Positions 1 to 7,932 of a stretch of DNA of 64,000 nucleotides are shown piece by piece (positions within the stretch are counted from its first letter, which is position 1; every line of letters starts with the position of its first letter). Made by a program: the position numbers and the translations under genes. Below the pieces are notes generated by a model. That model was not told the origin of the DNA and did not search any database. It worked only from the letters and a program-made list of their open reading frames with translations. Source of the DNA: Actinomycetota bacterium (lineage in GTDB: Bacteria > Actinomycetota > Thermoleophilia > Gaiellales > Gaiellaceae); the NCBI GenBank assembly GCA_013816245.1, contig JACDEU010000003.1, forward strand, positions 1 to 64,000. The letters are read 5' to 3'.

Positions 1-474
1 GCAGGCGGCACGCTCGCGGATCGGTCGGGCGAGCTGCCGGCCGGGTTGGAGCCGCTGACGACGAAGCCGTTGCTCGCCGTCGAGAACGGCCCGAAGGGGA
101 TCGACCTCAAACTGGAGGCCGAGCTCGCCGAGATGTCCGAGGCGGACGCTGCGGACTTCCGCGAGGGGGCCTCGGCCCTCGAGGAAGTCGTGCGCCGGCT
201 GAGCGACGAACTGGGGCTGATCAGCTTCTTCACGGCCGGCGAGAAGGAGACGCGCGCGTGGTCGCTGCGGCGTGGACGGACTGCTCTCGAGGCTGCGGAG
301 ACGATCCACACCGACATCGCCCGCGGCTTCATCCGCGCCGAGGTGATCCGGTGGGAAGACCTCGTCGAGGCCGGCTCGCACGCGGAGGCCGCAAGACGCG
401 GCCTCCAGCGGCTCGAAGGCAAGACGTACGTCGTCGAGGACGGCGACGTCTTGAACATTCGCTTCAACGTCTAG
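1..474 (+). CDS. ychF: Ribosome-associated ATPase YchF/OLA1, C-terminal part (5' end outside window)
   Basis: Last 157 codons of the conserved Obg-family ATPase YchF. The reading frame is open from base 1, so the G domain lies to the left. What remains is the helical region and the TGS domain: GEKETRAWSL, ARGFIRAEVIRW, VEAGS and the typical end VVEDGDVLNIRFNV are visible. Family knowledge: YchF binds ribosomes and hydrolyses ATP, with a role in stress and translation. The TAG stop lies in a CTAG that also ends the facing cysteine-rich micro-ORF on the other strand. Identity is secure; only the fragment can be judged. Confidence 0.95.
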   Translation, partial: AGGTLADRSGELPAGLEPLTTKPLLAVENGPKGIDLKLEAELAEMSEADAADFREGASALEEVVRRLSDELGLISFFTAGEKETRAWSLRRGRTALEAAETIHTDIARGFIRAEVIRWEDLVEAGSHAEAARRGLQRLEGKTYVVEDGDVLNIRFNV

Positions 475-521
475 CAGCAGCCTGCGGGACAGCAGTCCGG
501 CGGGCAATCGCACTCGGCCAT
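471..521 (-). CDS. Cysteine-rich micro-ORF, 16 aa (MAECDCPPDCCPAGCC)
   Basis: Not a recognised gene. ATG at 521 reads MAECDCPPDCCPAGCC and stops at 471-473. Six of 16 residues are cysteine (positions 4, 6, 10, 11, 15, 16). It is preceded by a near-perfect ribosome-binding site, AAAGGAGG, four to five bases before ATG. It is divergent from arsR, and the shared 50-bp spacer contains the palindrome proposed as the ArsR operator, so the two may be co-regulated. Its stop overlaps the ychF stop in CTAG, a junction type repeated through the window. Inference: a tiny thiol peptide that could bind arsenic or metal. It is not an obvious leader peptide, because the next gene leftward (ychF) is on the other strand. 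Too short to be tested by composition. Confidence 0.6.
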   Translation of the reverse strand: MAECDCPPDCCPAGCC

Positions 522-531
522 CGTTCCTCCT

Positions 532-576
532 TTCATCGATGCCTGTCGATATTATATATTGACGGTTGTCGATGAA
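532..576. promoter_or_regulatory. Candidate ArsR operator and divergent promoter
   Basis: The arsR/micro-ORF spacer has two nested inverted repeats: outer TTCATCGA (532-539) with TCGATGAA (569-576), and an inner imperfect pair GTCGATAT / ATATTGAC around 545-562. The AT-rich core TATTATATATT stands out from the GC-rich surroundings and offers several -10 boxes just before arsR. ArsR-family repressors usually bind such dyads over their own promoter. Assignment is by position and symmetry only. Confidence 0.5.
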
Positions 577-898
577 GTCAATCGCCGTCCTTCCCACCAT
601 CTGCTGCAGCCCCCAGACCGAGCCGCTCACCGTGCCGGAGCGCGACGAGCTCGCGGCGCGCTTCAAGGCGCTCGCCGATCCGACGCGGGTGGCGATCATC
701 AACTCCCTCTCCGCCGCGGACGAGGTCTGTGTCTGCAACCTCACCGAGACGTTCGAGCTCTCGCAGCCGACAATTTCCCACCACCTGAAAGTCCTTCGCG
801 AGGCCGGGCTCGTCGAGTCGTCGCGGCGCGGCACCTGGGCGTACTACCGGTTGGTGCCAGACGCCATCGCCGCCCTCCGTGGCGCTCTCGGCCCTTGA
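572..898 (+). CDS. arsR: ArsR/SmtB-family metalloregulator
   Basis: 108-aa winged-helix repressor. Residues about 26-95 hold the ArsR fold: ALADPTRVAII, then the recognition helix LSQPTISHHLKVLREAGL and the wing SRRGTWAYYRL. Cys53 and Cys55 in EVCVCNL match the classical alpha-3 arsenite site of ArsR (ELCVCDL type). Two further cysteines (11, 12) near the N-terminus could complete a metal site. I prefer ATG 572; TTG 566 two codons upstream is also possible. It overlaps arsC by four bases (TTGA), so they form one operon. Expected role: arsenite-responsive repressor of arsRC and possibly of the divergent micro-ORF. Confidence 0.85.
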   Translation: MKSIAVLPTICCSPQTEPLTVPERDELAARFKALADPTRVAIINSLSAADEVCVCNLTETFELSQPTISHHLKVLREAGLVESSRRGTWAYYRLVPDAIAALRGALGP

Positions 899-1251
899 AC
901 GTCCTCTTCGTCTGCCGGCAGAACGCCGGGCGCTCACAGATCGCGCAGGCGCTCTACACGCAGCGGGGGGGAAACGGCCGCTCTGCCGGAACGACTCCCG
1001 CTGACCACGTCCATCCGGAAGTCGCCGCGGTGATGCCCGAGCTGGCGGGCCGGGTGCCGAAGAAGCTCGAGACGGCCGACGCCGAGCGGGCGGACCTCGT
1101 CGTCACGATGGGCTGCGGCGACACGTGTCCGGTGCTCCCCGGTAAGCGGTACGTCGATTGGGATCTCCCTGACCCGGCGGGTCGGGATCGCGAAGCGGTT
1201 CGAGAGATCCGGGACGAGATCGAGCGCCGCGTCGCCGACCTGCCGCTCTAG
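895..1251 (+). CDS. arsC: Arsenate reductase, LMW-phosphatase type (ArsC)
   Basis: 118 aa, start TTG 895 overlapping the arsR stop. The P-loop CRQNAGRS (Cys7, Arg13), the redox cysteines in TMGCGDTCP (Cys74, Cys78) and the general-acid DPDP-like segment LPDPA (Asp93) are all present, as in thioredoxin-coupled ArsC of the low-molecular-weight tyrosine phosphatase fold. It would reduce arsenate to arsenite. It is slightly shorter than the usual 130 aa, mainly between the P-loop and the SAGT motif. The TAG stop shares CTAG with the convergent transporter gene. No arsenite efflux pump gene is adjacent; the neighbouring DMT exporter is on the other strand. Confidence 0.85.
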   Translation: MNVLFVCRQNAGRSQIAQALYTQRGGNGRSAGTTPADHVHPEVAAVMPELAGRVPKKLETADAERADLVVTMGCGDTCPVLPGKRYVDWDLPDPAGRDREAVREIRDEIERRVADLPL

Positions 1252-2075
1252 CCGGCAGAGATCAGCGCGACGCCGGCGAGGGTCAGCACGATGCCTGCCT
1301 CTTGCGAGCGCGCGACGCGCTCTCTCAAGACGAAGCGCGCGAGGATCACCGTCACGATCGGATAGAGCGAGGCCAGGACCGACGTGATGCTGACCAGACC
1401 GCTCGTCGAAGCGGCTGCGAACAGCAGATTGCCGAGCATGTCGCCGATTCCGATCAGCGCGAGCAATGGGACCTGGAGCGGTTGGACCCCGAGTGACGGA
1501 CGGCGAATCGCGACCGTCGCGAGGATCACGGACGTGGACGTCATCCGGAAGATGAGCGAGGCCCACCAGAAGTCCGCCTCGCCGGCGGCGTGCATCGGCG
1601 GGAAGTACCCGCCGAAGCCGACCGCAGCGAGCAGGGCCAAGCCGACGCCGGCGGCGACCTTACCCCCGCGTCCAGGTTCCCGCGAGGCCAGAAAGACGCC
1701 TCCGAGTGCAGCTGCGATCCCCAGCCATTGCCAGGTCGAGGGTCTGTCCCCCGTCGCGATTCCGAACGCAACAGGGACTACCGCCGAGATGCCCGCGATC
1801 GGCGCCACGATGCTCATGGCGCCAATCGCCATGCCGCGGTAATACGCGTACAGCCCGAGAGTGCCGGAGATCGCGGCCGGGACCGCAAAGAGCGCAGCGG
1901 AATCGGCCGGCCCTTTGCCTCGAATCGCGACGATGAGCGCGATCCCGGCGAGCCCACCGACCTGTACGTAGAACAGGACGCGCAGCGCCCCGAGCGTCCG
2001 GCCCTTGAGCGGCCCGAAGAAGTCGGCGAATCCCCACGTCAGGCTTGCGCCCAGCGCCAGTCCGATCGACTTCAT
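1248..2075 (-). CDS. EamA/DMT-superfamily transporter
   Basis: 275-aa integral membrane protein with about ten hydrophobic helices in two five-helix halves, the EamA (DMT) layout. It starts MKSIGLALGASLTWGFADFF, and the second half carries the repeated LASLYPIVTVILARFVLRER segment typical of this family. Substrate cannot be told. The ATG is probably leaderless: TAGCGT lies six bases upstream, and the YhaM-like gene ends only nine bases before. Convergent with arsC over a shared CTAG. A link to arsenic export is possible but not supported by sequence. Confidence 0.8.
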   Translation of the reverse strand: MKSIGLALGASLTWGFADFFGPLKGRTLGALRVLFYVQVGGLAGIALIVAIRGKGPADSAALFAVPAAISGTLGLYAYYRGMAIGAMSIVAPIAGISAVVPVAFGIATGDRPSTWQWLGIAAALGGVFLASREPGRGGKVAAGVGLALLAAVGFGGYFPPMHAAGEADFWWASLIFRMTSTSVILATVAIRRPSLGVQPLQVPLLALIGIGDMLGNLLFAAASTSGLVSITSVLASLYPIVTVILARFVLRERVARSQEAGIVLTLAGVALISAG

Positions 2076-2084
2076 CAGACGACG

Positions 2085-2918
2085 CTAGCTGTGAGGAACA
2101 GGACGCGTCGCAGCGACCGCGTCGAGTTGATTCGCGTGGTACAGAACCGACGCTTCAGCGGTCCGGGCGGAGCGCGCATCGTGGTGGCACGCGATCGCGT
2201 GCAGGAGCTCGGACCTGGCGTCGGCCTCGAGTGAACCGCCCCGGTCCTCGACGAGGCGAAGGCCGAGATGGACGTGGCCGAGGAGACGGCCCTCGTCGGT
2301 CTGACGGAACGTCGGGCCGGAGGTGAGCTCCGCAACGCGGCCGATGTCATGCAGCAGCGCTGCTGCTAGCAAGAGGTCCGAGCGAAGACGCGGGTGCAAC
2401 TGCGCCGTCTCGCGGCAGAGGGTCGCAACGCCGACCGTGTGCTCGAGCAGCCCGCCGGCGTACGAGTGGTGCGTCTCGGCCGCGGGCAAACGTCGTAGCG
2501 ACGCGCGTATCGCGTTGTCCGCGAAGAAGCGCTTCACGACACCCGCGAGACCGGGATGAACGATTTCGGCGGCGAGGAACTCGAGAAAGCCGTCGAGCTC
2601 GTCCGCGTCGCGCCGCATCGCAGGTGCGAAGTCCGCAGGGTCCGCTTCGGGCGCGGCCTCCAGCGTGCGCACGTCGACCTGAAGCCGGTCGCGGAACTTC
2701 TCCACCCGCCCGAGCACCCGAACGGCATCGCCCTCGGTGAAACGGGCGTCCAGGAGCTCGACGTCGTGCCACACGCGGGCGTCGATCCGCCCGCTCGGAT
2801 CGACGAGCTCGAGCACGAGATAGGGAGCGCCGCCTTTCGTCCGCATTCGCTGCTTGCGCGCGACGGCGTAGACGCCTTCGACGACGCGCTCCTCGGCTAG
2901 CTCTGCGATGACGCTCAC
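2085..2918 (-). CDS. YhaM-like 3'-5' exoribonuclease (OB fold + HD domain)
   Basis: 277 aa. The N-terminal 90 residues resemble an OB nucleic-acid-binding domain (RTKGGAPYLVLELVDPSGRIDARVW, split here as RTKGGAPYLVLE and DARVWHDVELLD). The rest is an HD phosphohydrolase domain: HHSYAGGLLEHT, LLHDIGR, GHVHLG and HAIACHHD supply the metal ligands. This order is that of YhaM/CbF1 exonucleases. GTG start at 2918 is probably leaderless (TAGACT six bases upstream). Divergent from the DUF1015 operon. Family assignment is good; the RNA substrate is unknown. Confidence 0.8.
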   Translation of the reverse strand: MSVIAELAEERVVEGVYAVARKQRMRTKGGAPYLVLELVDPSGRIDARVWHDVELLDARFTEGDAVRVLGRVEKFRDRLQVDVRTLEAAPEADPADFAPAMRRDADELDGFLEFLAAEIVHPGLAGVVKRFFADNAIRASLRRLPAAETHHSYAGGLLEHTVGVATLCRETAQLHPRLRSDLLLAAALLHDIGRVAELTSGPTFRQTDEGRLLGHVHLGLRLVEDRGGSLEADARSELLHAIACHHDARSARTAEASVLYHANQLDAVAATRPVPHS

Positions 2919-2961
2919 GGCGCAAGTCTAGGTCCGGCGACGGATGCTAGGGTCGCCCAAG
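2919..2961. promoter_or_regulatory. Divergent leaderless promoters for YhaM-like and DUF1015 genes
   Basis: Minus-strand -10 TAGACT (2925-2930) lies six bases before the YhaM-like GTG. Plus-strand -10 TAGGGT (2948-2953) lies eight bases before the DUF1015 ATG at 2962. No Shine-Dalgarno is visible for either gene. The spacing fits leaderless transcripts. Here the two -10 boxes are separate rather than overlapping. Confidence 0.5.
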
Positions 2962-3981
2962 ATGGCCGTGGTGAAGCCGTTCAGGGCGGAGCGTTACGAC
3001 GAGGGAAGCGCGGGCCCGCTCGAGCAGCTCGTGGCCCCTCCGTATGACGTCATCTCGCCCGAAGAACGTTTGGCGTTCCTCGCCCGTAGCCCGTACAACG
3101 TCGTCCATCTGACCCTTCCGGACACCGAAGAGGAGGCCGGCGAAGCGATCGAGGAATGGCGGCAGCGCGGCGTCCTTGCCCGAGACGCGGAGCCGGGCTA
3201 CTGGTTCCTCTCACAGGACTACGTCGGCCCCGACGGCGTCGCCCGCACCCGCTTCGGCCTCGTGGCGTCGCTCCGGGCCGAGCCGTACGAGAACCGCGTC
3301 GTGCTCCCGCACGAGCGCACGCACAGCGGGCCGAAGGAAGGACGTTTGCGGTTGCTGCGTGCGACGCAGACGCAGCTCGAGCCGATCTTCCTCCTCTACG
3401 AAGGCGACCCGCTCGGGCAGCCGGCGCGGGAGCCCGACCTGCAAAGCGGCGGCGACAAGCTCTGGCGTATCAGCGAAGCACCGAGCTTCGAGAGCACCGA
3501 GCTGTTGATCGCAGACGGACATCACCGCTACGAGACGGCGCTCGCCTACGCCGAGGAAGGCGGGTCGCCGTATCTCACGGTCGTGCTCGTGCCGACGCGG
3601 CAGGAAGGGCTCACGATCTTTCCGACCCATCGCGTTGCCGAGCATGTCAACGGTGCGGGCGGAGCGCCGATCCACGAGCCCGGAGAGGAACTTCCGGGCC
3701 CTATCCTCTACCGCGGCGGCAGGTACGAGCTCCTCGCCGGCGACGGCCTCGACGTCGACATCGTCGGGCAGTTTGCGCCGCAGGGCGTGACGTACACATC
3801 GCAGCGAAAGGATGCGGTCGCAACCGTCGACCGCGGCGAGGCGGAAGCCGCCTTCCTGCTTCGGCCGACGCGCATCGAGGACGTATGGGAGATCGCACGA
3901 CGCGGCGACACGATGCCGCAGAAGAGCACCTACTTCTTTCCGAAGCTGACGTCGGGCCTCCTCTTCCACCCGCTTGACTGA
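2962..3981 (+). CDS. DUF1015 family protein
   Basis: 339 aa. Opens MAVVKPFRAERYDEG, as DUF1015 proteins do, followed by VAPPYDVIS and NVVHLTLP. The motif ADGHHRYETALAY (about residue 185) recalls the ParB/sulfiredoxin-like GHHR signature of this superfamily. PHERTHSGPKEGRL is also conserved. Biochemical role is not established for this family. I chose ATG 2962 over ATG 2944 because it matches the family N-terminus and has TAGGGT eight bases upstream. First gene of an operon: it overlaps the phosphatase gene by eight bases. Confidence 0.85.
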   Translation: MAVVKPFRAERYDEGSAGPLEQLVAPPYDVISPEERLAFLARSPYNVVHLTLPDTEEEAGEAIEEWRQRGVLARDAEPGYWFLSQDYVGPDGVARTRFGLVASLRAEPYENRVVLPHERTHSGPKEGRLRLLRATQTQLEPIFLLYEGDPLGQPAREPDLQSGGDKLWRISEAPSFESTELLIADGHHRYETALAYAEEGGSPYLTVVLVPTRQEGLTIFPTHRVAEHVNGAGGAPIHEPGEELPGPILYRGGRYELLAGDGLDVDIVGQFAPQGVTYTSQRKDAVATVDRGEAEAAFLLRPTRIEDVWEIARRGDTMPQKSTYFFPKLTSGLLFHPLD

Positions 3982-4759
3982 CTGGCTCGCGCTCTGCCGA
4001 GCCGCGGTCGACGACGTGCGTGGCGTGCTGCTCGAGTTGCCGGGCCGCTCGGAGCGAGAGCCGGTGGTCGGCAGGGGAATGGGCGGGGACGAGACGACGG
4101 CGATCGACGCGGCGGCGGAGCGGGTCATCCTCGCGCGGTTCGACGGGCTCGACGTGACGATCGTCTCCGAGGAGGCCGGCGTCAGGGGAGACGGGAAGAC
4201 ATACGTCGTCGTCGACCCGATCGACGGGTCACTGAATGCGAAGCGCGGCATCGGCTTCTTCTCGCTCTCGATCGCGGTCGCCTCGGGGCCGGCGATGGGC
4301 GACGTCGACTTCGGCTTCGTGCACGACTTCGGGACCGGTGAGGAGTGGACTGCGACTCGCGGCGAAGGAGCGCGGCTGAACGGAGCCTTACTCGAAGGTC
4401 AGTTGCCGAAGGACGAGATCGAGATCCTCTCTTTCGAAGCGACCCGGACGGCGGCCGTGGCAGAAAAAGCCGCGGCGGTCGTCGACCTCGCTTACCGTCT
4501 CCGCATCATGGGCTCGCTCGCCCTCTCACTCTGCCACCTGGCCGCAGGCCGGGTCGACGCGGTCTGTTCGCTCAAGCCTGCCCGCGCGGTCGACATCGCG
4601 GCCGCACAGCTCCTCGTCCTCGAGCGCGGGCTCGCGATCGACCTCTTCGAGGCGCAGCCGTTCGAAACCGCGCCGCTCGACCTCGAAGGACGTTCACGCG
4701 TCGTCGCAGCGGGAACGCCTGAGCTGTGCCGAAAACTGGCCAGCGCCCTGTCCGCATAG
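3974..4759 (+). CDS. Inositol-monophosphatase-family phosphatase
   Basis: 261 aa, TTG start 3974 overlapping the DUF1015 stop. Metal-site motifs are present: IVSEEAG (Glu66, Glu67) and DPIDGSLN (Asp81, Asp84), plus ARAVDIAAAQLLVLE for the third ligand region. FBPase/IMPase superfamily members dephosphorylate inositol phosphate, fructose bisphosphate, PAP or similar. Substrate cannot be decided from the sequence. The gene sits in a tightly overlapping chain with DUF1015, DUF72, LigD-type polymerase and mrp. Confidence 0.85.
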   Translation: MTDWLALCRAAVDDVRGVLLELPGRSEREPVVGRGMGGDETTAIDAAAERVILARFDGLDVTIVSEEAGVRGDGKTYVVVDPIDGSLNAKRGIGFFSLSIAVASGPAMGDVDFGFVHDFGTGEEWTATRGEGARLNGALLEGQLPKDEIEILSFEATRTAAVAEKAAAVVDLAYRLRIMGSLALSLCHLAAGRVDAVCSLKPARAVDIAAAQLLVLERGLAIDLFEAQPFETAPLDLEGRSRVVAAGTPELCRKLASALSA

Positions 4760-5449
4760 GTTGCTCCGGCTGGAACTACGCATCGTGGAAGGACGAGTTC
4801 TACGATGGAAAGCTGCCGAGGCTTTGGTTGCAGCACTACGCGCGGTCCTTCGACACCGTCGAGGTCAACAACACGTTCTACCGGCTCCCGCTCGAGACCT
4901 CCGTGGCGCGGTGGGTCGAGGAGACGCCGCCCGGTTTCGTTCTCGCCGTCAAGGCCAGCCGGTATCTCACGCATGTCAAGCGGCTCGCGGATCTCGACGC
5001 TGGCGACGAGCGCTACTACGAGCGGCTGCGGCCGCTCGTCTGGTCGCCGAAGCTCGGTCCCGTGCTGTGGCCGCTACCGGCGAACTTCCGGCGCGACGAC
5101 GAACGGCTCGCCGCAGTTTCTCGCCGCGTTGCCGCCGGGCCGTCACTGCTTCGAGTTTCGGCACGCGAGCTGGTTCGCCGAGCCGGTGTACGAGCTTCTG
5201 CGCGCGCACGACGTTGCGCTCGTGATCGGCGATCGCCCGGAAGTGAAAGAGTTCCAGACGTCCGAACTCACGACCCACTGGACCTACGTCCGCTTCCACT
5301 ACGGATCACGTGGCCGGGACGGCAACTACAGCGAGCGCGAGCTGGAGGAGTGGGCTCGGCGCTTCGAGGAGTGGCGTCGTGACGTCGAGATCTACGCATA
5401 CTTCAACAACGACTGGGAAGCCTCGCCGTCAGGAATGCCCAATGGCTGA
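4726..5449 (+). pseudogene. DUF72 (YecE-like) protein, split by a +1 frameshift
   Basis: The first part (GTG 4726 to about 5115) reads VRIGCSGWNYASWK, TVEVNNTFYRLP, FVLAVKASRYLTH and LPANFRRDDERLAA: a clear DUF72 TIM-barrel start. The expected continuation FLAALPPGRHCFEFRHASWF appears in the next frame from 5117 and runs to TGA at 5447. One extra base near 5116 (in GCAGTTTCTC) breaks the frame. No slippery heptamer is visible, so programmed shifting is unlikely. Either a real mutation or a sequencing error. Flanking genes overlap it at both ends (34 and 8 bases), so the operon is otherwise intact. Confidence 0.85.
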
Positions 5450-6356
5450 AACGAAGACTGTCAAGCTGAGCTCTGCGGACCGGGTCCTCTATCCCGAGGA
5501 CGGGGTCACGAAGGGCGATCTGTTCGAGTACTACGGGAAGGTCGGGCCGACGATCGTTCCCCATCTCGAGAATCGCCCGTTCACGATGAAGCGCTACCCG
5601 CACGGCATCTACGGCGAGGCGTTCTTCCAGAAGCAGGCGCCCAAGCATCTACCAAGCTGGATCCCGACCCGCCAGTTCCGCACGTGGCCGCGGGATGGCA
5701 AGGGCGCCTCGCGGCTCGTCGACTTCGCGCTCGTAAATTCGACGGAAGCAGTGCTGTTCATGGTGCAGAACAACTGCATCGACATGAACGCGTGGTACTC
5801 GCGCGTCGACAAGCCCGACCGGCCGGACTTCGTCCTCTTCGACCTCGACCCGCCCGACGACGGCTTCGAGCTCGCGATCGAGGTGGCGCACCTCATCCGC
5901 GAGCTGCTCGACGAGCTCGAGCTGCCGGGTTACGTCAAGACGAGCGGTGCCGACGGCATTCACGTCGTAGCCCCGATCACCAGGCGCTCGACGTTCCAGC
6001 AGACCTACGCGTTCGCGGAGCAGGCGTCTCGGCTGCTCGAAGCCCGGCATACGGGCAAGGTCACCACCGAGTGGCTGAAGAAGAAGCGTGAGGGAGTTCT
6101 CGTCGACCACCGGCAGAACGGCCACGGTAAGACGATCGCCTCGGTGTACTCGGTGCGCCCGAAGCCCGGCGCGCCGGTGTCGACGCCGCTGCGCTGGGAG
6201 GAGCTGAAGCCGGGCCTGCGGCCGCGCGACTTCGGCGTGGCAGAGGCGCTGCAAAGGATCGAGGAACACGGTGACCTCTTCGATTCCGTGCTCCAGGAGC
6301 CGCGGCCGCTCGCACCCGCGGCGAAGAAGCTGGAGCGGCTAGGCTCAAACGGATGA
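5442..6356 (+). CDS. LigD-type polymerase/primase domain protein (AEP superfamily)
   Basis: 304 aa, stand-alone version of the LigD polymerase domain used in bacterial non-homologous end joining. Visible: YPEDGVTKGDLFEYY, NRPFTMKRYPHG, FFQKQAPKH, the catalytic aspartates in FVLFDLDPP (Asp134, Asp136), SGADGIHVVAPI and the late RPKPGAPVSTPLRW. ATG 5442 overlaps the DUF72 stop by eight bases and its TGA overlaps the mrp ATG (ATGA). No Ku or ATP-dependent ligase gene is in the window. It could serve end joining with distant partners or act as an independent repair primase-polymerase. Confidence 0.9.
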   Translation: MAETKTVKLSSADRVLYPEDGVTKGDLFEYYGKVGPTIVPHLENRPFTMKRYPHGIYGEAFFQKQAPKHLPSWIPTRQFRTWPRDGKGASRLVDFALVNSTEAVLFMVQNNCIDMNAWYSRVDKPDRPDFVLFDLDPPDDGFELAIEVAHLIRELLDELELPGYVKTSGADGIHVVAPITRRSTFQQTYAFAEQASRLLEARHTGKVTTEWLKKKREGVLVDHRQNGHGKTIASVYSVRPKPGAPVSTPLRWEELKPGLRPRDFGVAEALQRIEEHGDLFDSVLQEPRPLAPAAKKLERLGSNG

Positions 6357-7429
6357 GCGCACCGAACCGCGACCTGATTCTGAAGGCGCTCGAACGGGTC
6401 ATCGATCCCGAGCTCAAGCGGCCCGTCACCGAGCTCGACATGGTGCGCGACGTCGAGATCGACGGAGGGGACGTGCGCGTCACGATCGCCCTGACGATCG
6501 CAGGGTGTCCGCTTCGCGACTCCTTCGAGACGCAGGTCGCAGACGTTTTGCGTGACGTCCCCGGAGTCGAGCGCGTTGCACTCGGGTTCGACGTGATGAC
6601 GGCCGAGGAACGGCAGGCGCTGACGACAAAGTTGCGCGGCGGCCTGCAGGAACGGTCGAAGGGAATCTCCCTCGATGCCTCCACTCGCGTGCTCGCCGTC
6701 TGCAGCGGCAAGGGCGGCGTCGGCAAGTCGACGTTGACAGCAAACCTCGCAGTCGCGCTCGCACAGAGCGGCAAGCAGGTGGGCGTCCTCGACGCCGACG
6801 TCTACGGACATTCGATCCCGCACGTGCTCGGCATCCACCAGAAGCCGGTCCTCGTCGACAAGATGATCGTCCCGCCGGTCAAGCACGACTTGAAGCTGAT
6901 GTCGATCGGCTTCTTCCTCGACGACAACCAGCCGGTGATGTGGCGCGGCCCGATGCTGCACCGTGCGCTCGAGCAGTTCTTGACCGACGTGCACTGGGGT
7001 CAGCTCGACGTGCTCGTGGTCGACATGCCGCCGGGAACTGGCGACGTCGCGATCTCTCTGGGCCAGCTCCTGCCACGTGCAGAGACGATCGTCGTCACTA
7101 CGCCGCAGCCCGCGGCGCAGGAAGTCGCTTCGAGGGCGGGCGTGATGGCGCAAAAGACGGGCATGCGGCTCGTCGGCGTCGTCGAGAACATGACCGGCGA
7201 CGTCTTCGGCACGGGAGGCGGTGACCGCCTCGCCGCCGAGCTCGGCATTCCGATGCTCGGCCGCGTGTCGCTCGATCCCTTGCTGCGCGAGTGCGGCGAC
7301 GCGGGTGAGCCGCTGATGGCTGCCGCGCCGGAGTCGACGAGCGCGCAGGAGCTTCGTCGGATTGCGGACAAGATCCTCTCGTTCGATCGCGGGACGATCG
7401 TCAAGCCGCTGACGCTCGTCTCGCGCTAG
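6353..7429 (+). CDS. mrp: Mrp/NBP35-family Fe-S cluster carrier ATPase
   Basis: 358 aa. Residues 1-85 form the MIP18 (DUF59) domain with AGCPLRDSF. Residues 112-345 are the P-loop ATPase with the deviant Walker A GKGGVGKST (119-127), DADVYGHSIP, and VVDMPPGTGDVAI. Family role: ATP-dependent delivery of [4Fe-4S] clusters. The C-terminal CxxC pair of many Mrp proteins is not seen; the segment VVENMTGDVFGTGGGDRL is in its place. ATGA-coupled to the polymerase gene. Its TAG shares CTAG with the convergent cupin gene. Confidence 0.92.
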   Translation: MSAPNRDLILKALERVIDPELKRPVTELDMVRDVEIDGGDVRVTIALTIAGCPLRDSFETQVADVLRDVPGVERVALGFDVMTAEERQALTTKLRGGLQERSKGISLDASTRVLAVCSGKGGVGKSTLTANLAVALAQSGKQVGVLDADVYGHSIPHVLGIHQKPVLVDKMIVPPVKHDLKLMSIGFFLDDNQPVMWRGPMLHRALEQFLTDVHWGQLDVLVVDMPPGTGDVAISLGQLLPRAETIVVTTPQPAAQEVASRAGVMAQKTGMRLVGVVENMTGDVFGTGGGDRLAAELGIPMLGRVSLDPLLRECGDAGEPLMAAAPESTSAQELRRIADKILSFDRGTIVKPLTLVSR

Positions 7430-7932
7430 AGCTCGGGCGCGGGACCCTCCTCCATCGGCCCGAATTTCGCGTACGCCTCTTTGGGTGACGCGGTCTTCTG
7501 CTCGACACCGGCACCGTGGCGGATCGCCGCCTCGTCGACGGGATAGCTCGCCTGCCCCTTCCGCGCTCCGACCGCGAGGACGAGCGCCGGCTCTTGGCCG
7601 GCGCCGAGGATGACGTGCTTCGTGTACGGCGGGCAGTGGACGAAGTCCCAGGCCCTGAGCGGACGTTCCTGTCCCTCGACGATCAGGAGGCACTCACCGC
7701 GCAGCACGAGGAAGTCCTCCTGTCCCGGCTCCTCGTGGTACATCGCCATCGGTATTCCGGGTGGCAACACGTTCAGGTTGATGCCGAGCTGTTCGAAGGC
7801 CGCGTCATCTTTGCCCTCGAAGTTGCAATAGCCGCCCATCTCGTTGTGCAGCCAGCGTGCTTCGCGCGCATTGAGGACGAACCAGCCCCCGCTCTGCGGG
7901 ACGCCTCTGTCGAGCTTCGCCTCCTGGACCAC
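7426..7932 (-). CDS. Cupin-domain protein
   Basis: 168 aa from GTG 7932. Contains the cupin beta-barrel: NVLPPGIPMAMYHEE, EDFLVLRGECLLIVEGQERP, AWDFVHCPPYTKHVILGAG. The histidine and glutamates fit a metal-binding cupin. Substrate unknown. The frame is open further to an ATG at 8094, but that would run 140 bp into the divergent dehydrogenase gene. GTG 7932 has CATACT six bases upstream and gives a start shared with the bidirectional promoter, so I prefer it. Confidence 0.75.
   Translation of the reverse strand: MVQEAKLDRGVPQSGGWFVLNAREARWLHNEMGGYCNFEGKDDAAFEQLGINLNVLPPGIPMAMYHEEPGQEDFLVLRGECLLIVEGQERPLRAWDFVHCPPYTKHVILGAGQEPALVLAVGARKGQASYPVDEAAIRHGAGVEQKTASPKEAYAKFGPMEEGPAPEL

Noticed and set aside
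471-521. Micro-ORF as a cysteine-responsive attenuation leader
   Set aside because: The next sequence downstream on its strand is the antisense of ychF, so there is no cysteine-metabolism gene to control within the window.
5100-5130. Programmed ribosomal frameshift in the DUF72 gene
   Set aside because: No slippery heptamer, internal Shine-Dalgarno or downstream pseudoknot is evident, and the family is not known to use frameshifting.
6005-7693. Long open frame antisense to mrp (562 codons)
   Set aside because: GC-rich antisense shadow: arginine- and aspartate-rich with no motif, while the plus strand encodes a clear Mrp protein.
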